DNA of 64,000 bases from Stenogyne calaminthoides (Eukaryota > Streptophyta > Magnoliopsida > Lamiales > Lamiaceae): contig JBBCBC010000019.1 in assembly GCA_037126765.1 (NCBI GenBank), positions 26,930,222 through 26,994,221 of the forward strand. The letters run 5' to 3'. How positions within the stretch are numbered: the first letter of the stretch is position 1; every line of letters starts with the position of its first letter. The notes below the pieces were generated by a model. The model made no database searches and was not told the origin of the DNA. It was given only the letters and a program-made list of their open reading frames with translations. Position numbers and translations under genes: made by a program. Below are positions 58,063 to 64,000 of the stretch, piece by piece.

Positions 58063-58168
58063 AAGAGTCACAACTTTTGCCTTTGACTTTTAGAAGTCTA
58101 TATAAAGACTCCATCATTGTTTCATTTCATCGGTTGACTGATTTCAATAAGTCATTTTGAATTAATGA

Positions 58169-58363
58169 CTATGAGGTACAAAAAATAGAAAGCAGTAACT
58201 CTAAGGTACAAATGCAATTTTTAGTGACTCTAAGGTACAAAAAAAATTGTACTTTGTTTGAAAAAAAAATTGCACTTTGTACCTGAGAGTCACAAAAAAG
58301 TTGCATTTGTACCTTAGAGCTTTTTGCTCTCCCACTTTGTACCTTAGAGCTTTTTCCCCTTTT
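58169..58363. repeat. Palindromic repeat built from CTCTAAGGTACAAA units
   Basis: CTCTAAGGTACAAA or variants occur in direct orientation near 58171, 58199 and 58229. Their inverse, TTTGTACCTTAGAG, occurs near 58276, 58305 and 58337. The arms meet around 58258-58270 in A/T runs. It has a hairpin MITE architecture with subrepeats and no coding content. Confidence 0.6.
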
Positions 58364-58744
58364 TACATCGATCAAAAAGACAACTTTATGAGTTGTCAAT
58401 ACATTCTTCAACTACAATATGCATACATGACTTTTTAGAATTGTAGTTTCTGCATTAGAGTTGAGTAAAAAAAGTTCCGGATACTCGAGTCCGTTCGCCG
58501 ATAGTTTTCGATTCGTAGTGCAGGGTCGGAAAGCTTTAAAGTTGTTGTATCTTGGGGGCGATTGCCATGATACCGTATTGCACTGGAGTACGGGACAATA
58601 TCGTCTTAAGTAAAGAGAGTTCAACTCTTGCCTCGACTTTACCGTGTCGATGTCTGCATAGTTATCTTCATCTACACACCAACTATTTTTTCCAACACAG
58701 TGTAAAAGCTCGGCTCGAGCTCGATATATAAAAAAAGATAAAAC

Positions 58745-58850
58745 AGTGTACAGTATAAAATAAGTTGCATCTTTCAATATAACAAGTTGCACGATTATAA
58801 AATGCACTAGAAATGCACGGTGCACCTGGATATACATGAGATCCACTCTA
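58745..58850. mobile_element. Partial GTGCACC-family MITE (right half)
   Basis: AAGTTGCATCTTTCAATATA, AACAAGTTGCAC, AAATGCAC and ACGGTGCACCTGGATATACA reproduce the right arm of the full copies. The left arm is missing or diverged. Confidence 0.55.
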
Positions 58851-59095
58851 TATATATTGTTACATCAACTAGAATTCATCGGTAAATAGGAAAGTAAGAA
58901 AAAATATATTTAATTTAGATATGTTTCATGACCTTCTCACATAAGAATTTGTTTAATAATTATATAATTATGACGTTTAAATAAAATTACAAATTACAAT
59001 CATTTTAAAATCTAATATGGGGTACCATTTCTTTTTAAAAGCCATGTATAGATATTAGGTTAAATGTTGTTTTCCACTGACTATATATAGTTTTA

Positions 59096-59216
59096 GGGTG
59101 TGTTTTTGAAAAACTTTAAAATAAATTTTTCGAAAGACTTATTTTTAAAAATTTGTGAAAGTTTTTTGAAAATAAAAGATTTTTGAAAGTTATTTTAAGT
59201 GTTTCAAAATACGCCC
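59096..59216. mobile_element. Tourist-like MITE (PIF/Harbinger type), 121 bp
   Basis: The ends GGGTGTGTTTTTGAAA and TTTCAAAATACGCCC are inverted repeats. TTA flanks both sides (59093-59095 and 59217-59219). A 3-bp TTA target duplication is typical of PIF/Harbinger-derived MITEs. Confidence 0.65.
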
Positions 59217-60379
59217 TTAATATTGGTGGGGGAGAAGAGAGAGTTTATTGAGGTATCCTAAAATACAATTTTCTTAAAAAGGAAAACTTAATATGCAGTG
59301 ATGTCATTTCGTTGGAATTGCAAGAGAAGTAAAAGTGATGTAACATGCAGATAAGAGTTAATTTATAAAAATGTTTTGGGTTTTGTCTTTTTCATTCAGA
59401 ATCATTGTCATAACTCATATATCGACTATCGTCATCGTTAATTTGGTACATTATTTTAAAATTGATGTTTCAATGCATAGCAAATGCAACAATAATACTT
59501 CTTGGGAAAATTTAATATTTTAAATGATTTTTTTCTTTTTTACCTTTGAAAACATGAGTACCATTATTTAACCTACAACGTCACAACCCAAAAAATTAAG
59601 TATTTTTTAAATAGTGATATTTCATATATGCTAAACTGTGATATTTCATATACTAAAACATGAAAACTAACCTCTTAAAAAGCTATCCAGCTGCTTAATG
59701 GAAAATATATTAAAGTAGTCCAATAAGATTTAAATCCTACAAACAGCTGCATATAACCACTATGTTATAACCATCAATACTGAGTAATTAATATTATTAA
59801 TTTGCATCGCGCTGGAAAAAAAAAACCTAAGATAGAAATATTATGAAATCGAACACACAAGTAAAACCACCTTTATAAGTTTATATTAAAAAATAACAAT
59901 GCAGGAATTGCCAAAACAAAATATGAAGATAACATTATTGACGATCGGCGAAGAGTCTCTTGTACTTTGAAGTTAACATTCAAAATCGTCACACAATTTA
60001 GGACTATTCCGCGAAAAAGTTGTGATTTCAATTTTGTAGCATACTTACCAATAGGCCGATTTTGATCATATTTTTGCCTAAAAAAAAAAAAAAAAAAACG
60101 ATGATGTCGTTTAATCTCGCTTTTTTTTCATCATACAACAACGTAATTTATGATTTTCTAGCAAAAATAAGATCAAAATTGGACCAATTTGCAAGTTATG
60201 GGACTAAATTGAAAATCTTAAAAATTTTAGGTTGCAAAACGAAATTGAATTCTAGCTCCTGTTTTATCAAATTGTACTGCATTATAAAATTAGGCATTCT
60301 TCTTATATTGTGTTCTGTATCAAGATACAAAGTATGTATTCCGATAAAAAAAAAAAGATACAAAGTATGTACACAAGTA

Positions 60380-60745
60380 CTCCCTCCTCCGTCCCAGATC
60401 AATTTTCATACTGATTTGGGACCACAAATCAAAGAAAAGTACACTTTATGCAAAAAGTAATGGCATATGGGTAAATAAGTGTATTTTTTTGTGGGTGAGA
60501 GTTATGTAAAAGATGTCCATTTTGGGGTGTGAAAACTGATATGAGACAATTCAAAAAGGAAAGTGTGAAAAATGACCGCAAATCAAGGAAAAAAAACTTT
60601 ATGCAAAAAATAATGGCATATGGGTAAATAAGTGTATTTTTTTGTGGGTGAGAGTTGTATAAAAGGTGTCCATTTTGGGGTGTGAAAATTGATATGAGAC
60701 AAACCAAAAAAAAGAAAAGTGTGAAAAATAATGCGACAGATGGAG
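60380..60745. mobile_element. Stowaway-like MITE with internal tandem duplication, 366 bp
   Basis: It starts CTCCCTCCTCCGTCCCAGAT and ends GCGACAGATGGAG, flanked by TA at 60378-60379 and 60746-60747. An internal segment of about 140 bp occurs twice (about 60430-60560 and 60588-60722). Each copy holds GGCATATGGGTAAATAAGTG, TTTTTTTGTGGGTGAGAGTT and GTCCATTTTGGGGTGTGAAA. Confidence 0.88.
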
Positions 60746-61095
60746 TAGCTAGGTAGATGAGATCAAATTAAAATAAGAACATGCCATCTTTCTTTACATG
60801 AATATATACGTGTGTGTAGTCGACCCCAAAATATGATTATGAATTTTCCTAAAATCTGATTATTTAATAAAACAAAATATATATGACACACAAACTGAAT
60901 TGAAAAAGAAAATTTGAGTGTTGAAGATCTAAGATTTAATTACTTGAGAAAGCAACTAAGATTCAATCTTAGCCCATAATTCATCTTCTTCATTTTCACA
61001 ATTTTAGATGTGGTTAAGTGGAGTGATTACATGCAGGAAAAAGATGGTACACAATGAGGGAAACAGATCTTTCAATTTACCATTTTGGAGTGTAA
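60746..61095 (-). pseudogene. Relic of the 5' part of the B3 gene
   Basis: This segment is similar to 28043-29110, the region spanning B3 intron 1, exon 1 and the upstream flank. Shared pieces in order are TAGGTAGATGAGATCAAATT, AATATTATGATTAT.AATTTTC, TTACTTGAGA, CC.A.AATTCATCTTC (exon 1 region), AGATGTGGT.AAGTG, CATGCAG.AAAAAGATGGTA and TTACCATTTTGG. The exon 1 counterpart has lost its frame, and no B3 domain follows. About 540 bp of the functional intron is absent here. It is the remnant of a duplicated B3 gene on the far side of the retroelement complex. Confidence 0.75.
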
Positions 61096-61692
61096 TTACC
61101 TTTTCCTTTTATGGTTTTCTATATTTTTTTAAACATGTGATCATGTGATTCAACATCAACGGCCCGATTTCTCTCTGAATAAAGTTAAATATACAAAATA
61201 ATGCAAATGTATTACTAAAGGATCTTGCAAGTAGTGAAAGAGCTAAAAAGAAACAAAGAAAACCATACTAAAAGAGCTAAACATAGTGATACAAGGAGTA
61301 ACAACTCTTAAAGCCATCTAGCTTCCAACGGAAAATATATTTAAGTGAGCCCCAATAAAATTTCAATTCTACAAACTGCTACGTATGACCCCTAGCCTAG
61401 GTCAAATCCACTTCGCAGATTAAGGCCAAATAAACCAGGAATTGGTAATATGAAATAGTGATACAAGGAGTAACAACTCTTAAAGCCATGTAGCTTCTAA
61501 TGGAGAATACATTTAAGCGAGTCCCGATAAGATATAGATTCTACAACAAACTGCCACATACAACCCCAAGGTTATAACCATCAACACCGAGTAATGTAAC
61601 TTGCATCAAGCTGCGAAAATACCGTGAAACTGCATACTTCAAATTGACAGCCCTTCCTTAGTTCTCTTGCTTTCTCCATGAATGTTTTATTG

Positions 61693-63207
61693 TCAAGAGA
61701 CGCTGCTATCTTCTATTAGACCATATCTCCGGAGGATATCAACTGTCTCCTCCTTCGCACTGCCAAGTTAAAACAAGTAACTACGTGATTACAATTTCAT
61801 AATCAGACGAATTTGATAGTTGACAAGTTTGGACCTTGTCCCAATTACAATTACCAGATAATCAACAAAAATAACCGAGAGCTAGTGGAATATAGGCATT
61901 ATGCAAGAAAGAGCACAAGGGAAAATACTTATGTGCACAAGTTGCACCGTGTAACTCAAGTGCTTTTTCAAATTATATTAGTTGTTTTAATAAAAGGTAT
62001 TAGTTGCTTTCACTGAACAGTATTAGTTGCTTTCATTGAACAGTATTAGTACTCAGAGTACATGATATCTACCTGCCAGGCCTAAGAATCTTGTATTTGC
62101 CTAGCATAGTAAGATCCACCATCGTTGATCCCGCTCGTCCTGATGGAAGAACACCACCATTGTAAATGTAAGCGCAGTGGGGCCAGAGGCTCTCAAAATC
62201 TTTCACATCAACACTGCTAGGCTGCCCACTGAGGTTTGCACTAGTGAGAGCAAGAGCACTATTCGAACCACGAGCAATCAACCGAATGAAATCACAGTCG
62301 GGCACTCGCACACCTATGCTATCTAGTCCTGGGTTTAAAGACTTCTCCAGAATGCTTGAATCCCCTGAAAAATGAGAGAGAGAGATGAGCATCAAACTAG
62401 TAGTAGAGATGGGAGTACCAAAACAATTATAAAGAGGTAAATATGGAGCTTAAAAAGATAAACAACAATCTTCCAATAGAATTATTAGGAAACTATAACA
62501 CGTCTTGTCTTTTTAATTTAACAACCTCGTCTTAGTACCACTGTTACGGGCCCTGGAAGAAGGGAATCGAGCAATCCATGAGGCAAATGGTTAGTAGTGG
62601 CAAAACGTTGTATATCCTGAACATCTGCAACACAAATAGCAAGAGGGCTGGTATGTTTTCGCCCTTTGATCTCGTAAATCCTGTGAACTGCCTCCATAGA
62701 GCTGCAACAGTACCAGTAACCGAATATAAAACTCGAGCAGTTGGGAAACCAATTAGCTATAGTTTCTACAAGCATCCAAACATGGTGGATTCCCTTTCTA
62801 ATTCATCACCAAATATTAAAGCAGATATCATCAACTTCAACCCTAAACGTGCAAGTTCCATAAACAAATAAATCAACTTTGTTAAATTACATCCTCATCG
62901 AACTAAAGAGGGATAGTAAAATCAATTCATATGAACAATTTCCCTCAATGCTTAAAACTACCAAGAAATTGAGCACCCCATATGACAAAAATTAACGGCA
63001 GAGACTTGGAAAACATGAAAAGAAGGCAATTTTATACCAAGCGTCACAGGCAAAGCCATAAAGAGTATCAGTTGGAACAGCAATTACTTCACCAGCCCTC
63101 ACAGCTTCAATCGCCTCTTGGGCATAATCCTCCGTGGCCTGTCTCACAAAACCCATTTTAGCAATCTCCACTGCGTTTCCATCACACTTGTCTAAACCCC
63201 AAGCCAT
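61693..63207 (-). CDS. YrdC/Sua5-type threonylcarbamoyl-AMP synthase, four exons
   Basis: Exons 63207-63038, 62701-62526, 62364-62073 and 61759-61693 join through GT..AG introns in phase to 234 residues. The enzyme makes threonylcarbamoyl-AMP from Thr, bicarbonate and ATP, the first step of the t6A modification of ANN-decoding tRNAs. Seen motifs are GEVIAVPTDTLYGFACDACS (N-terminal substrate pocket), RIYEIKGRKHTSPLAICV (conserved KxR-type loop), LLPGPVTVVLRRG, IGVRVPDCDFIR and ALALTSANLSGQPSSVDVKD, with SGRAGSTMVDLT near the C-terminus. It lacks the extra Sua5 C-terminal domain, as do plant and bacterial YrdC-like forms. The start MAWGLDKCDG is the first ATG after an in-frame stop; an organelle-targeting extension is not evident. 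Family-level confidence is high. Confidence 0.93.
61930..62050 (+). repeat. CAGTATTAGT repeat in YrdC intron 3
   Basis: The block contains GTGCACAAGTTGCACC, CAAGTGCTTTTTC, TATTAGTTG and two copies of TTGCTTTCA.TGAACAGTAT. It ends only about 20 bp from the splice donor of intron 3 and is antisense to the gene. It belongs to the same family as the repeats in aquaporin intron 1 and B3 intron 1. Confidence 0.65.
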
Positions 63208-64000
63208 CCTACTCGCACTCACACCTCCAATATTACTCTTTCTTTCCAACGTGTTCAAGTATTGCAGCTTTGTTCGCACCCCTTTTAATCAAACGAATTA
63301 GAAAGCATTTAATCAAACACATGGCGTGCATACTGAATACAGGTAATGCGTTTGGCCAAGAAGAAAATAAAATTAGAAGGAACACGATGTATAGGAAGAG
63401 CACCTGTGGAGCGATGAACGAGCGTATTGAGGAGATCGGGCGGAGTTTGTGCCAAGGTGATTTTAAACGGAACGGCAAATTTCATCAGACTACTTCTTTC
63501 TGCCGTCGCTGCTACTTATCTTACACCAATAGCACAGAATCCCTATTTTTTTGGAACAAACAACTTAGGTCATGTAAAATTGCATTTTAGTCCTCAAAAT
63601 TTGAATCACTCGCAAAATGCTCCTTAAAGCTTTAAGATGTGTTAGTACTTTGACCACAAAAACAGTTTGGTGGTCTTACTTTTTTGTTTGAAGTTATAAA
63701 ATGTAAACAACTTATTTTATGGTTTTATAAGCTGTTAAAACATATTTTTTTGTGAAATACTTTATGAGAGCTTTTAAGAAAGAAAAAATTACAACTAGAT
63801 AAAAGATTGAAGAAGAATTCTGTTAGAATCTGAAAGTGTAGAAATTTGAACCAAAAAAAGTGGCACTTAGTGCGAAAATTTTCTGCGTTTTGTATTTCTG
63901 ATTATAAAGTCCCCAGTGACTTTTCAGAATTGAATATTTTTTTTTCCTTTTTAAGAAATTTATAAATTCAGCCAAACATGTCTAAGACAATGCAATATTG
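63208..64000. other. Upstream region of the YrdC gene
   Basis: This region presumably holds the promoter and leader of the minus-strand YrdC gene. Frames on both strands up to about 63600 overlap each other without family resemblance. The last 350 bp is AT-rich and featureless to me. Confidence 0.55.

Larger units (their letters stand above)
59671..61620 (+). repeat. Three dispersed copies of a ~150-bp sequence
   Basis: The copies lie at about 59671-59820, 61283-61398 and 61455-61620. They share CTCTTAAAGCCAT.TAGCTTC, GGAAAATATATTTAA, CCCAATAAAATT or its variant, TACAAACTGC and, in two copies, GGTTATAACCATCAACACCG or a close variant. The last copy ends about 70 bp from the YrdC stop codon and may include its 3' UTR. 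Confidence 0.65.
58063..61692. other. Intergenic region with MITEs, repeats and a B3 gene relic
   Basis: There is no intact gene. Items listed separately are a palindrome at 58169-58363, a partial GTGCACC MITE, a Tourist-like MITE, a Stowaway MITE, a three-copy repeat and a relic of the B3 5' region. A GC-richer segment at 58470-58690 (ACTCGAG, GGGGGCGATTGCC, GGAGTACGGGACAATATCG) looks like an old transposon piece but could not be classified. Confidence 0.55.

Noticed and set aside
58412..58846. 144-codon minus-strand frame
   Set aside because: It spans a decayed GC-richer repeat and part of a MITE, and the translation shows no domain.

Overview
This is nuclear DNA from a flowering plant, most likely a eudicot. 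The sequence is AT-rich and the genes are split by GT..AG introns. The host genes are typical of plants: a PIP aquaporin, arabinogalactan-type cell-surface proteins and a B3/REM transcription factor. Most of the rest is plant transposon debris (Ty1/copia, Ty3/gypsy, hAT, Mutator-like, Stowaway and Tourist elements). I could not assign a genus from sequence alone.

Layout. A 720-bp non-autonomous Mutator-like element with a perfect 9-bp target duplication lies at 0.4-1.1 kb. A PIP2-type aquaporin gene follows (1629-3560, + strand); its last intron lacks a usable acceptor at the conserved position. From 3.6 to 12.7 kb I see only AT-rich intergenic DNA with small palindromic repeats. A small secreted, single-pass membrane protein gene lies at 12736-13098 (+). 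A three-exon gene for a 79-residue protein lies at 14739-17227 (-); its first coding exon is only 21 nt. A decayed hAT transposase occupies about 17.4-21.2 kb. An arabinogalactan-protein-like gene is at 24517-25008 (+). A five-exon gene for a protein with three B3 DNA-binding domains is at 26253-28871 (-).

From 29619 to 58057 (28.4 kb) the window is one Ty1/copia retrotransposon, bounded by a matching 5-bp target duplication (TGATG) and swollen by two later insertions. The first is a 10.3-kb Tat-like Ty3/gypsy element in reverse orientation (33004-43287, duplication TGTAT), which carries a decayed antisense ORF of its own. The second is a 9.1-kb copy of the same copia family, also reversed (45089-54201, duplication CGGTC), which cut the outer element between integrase and reverse transcriptase. 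All retroelement reading frames contain stops or frameshifts.

Beyond the complex there are MITEs, a relic of the 5' part of the B3 gene (about 60746-61095), a three-copy dispersed repeat, and a four-exon gene for a YrdC/Sua5-type threonylcarbamoyl-AMP synthase (61693-63207, -).

How the parts relate. The host genes are independent single-gene units, not an operon or pathway. The retroelement complex now separates the B3 gene from its own relic; without it the two would lie roughly 3 kb apart. One low-copy repeat (core CAGTATTAGT) sits in introns of three different genes here. I found no CRISPR array, tRNA or rRNA gene, and nothing I would defend as a new molecular system. The most informative signals are the fully resolvable nested insertion, the damaged aquaporin splice site, the spliced 79-residue gene and the antisense ORF in the gypsy element.
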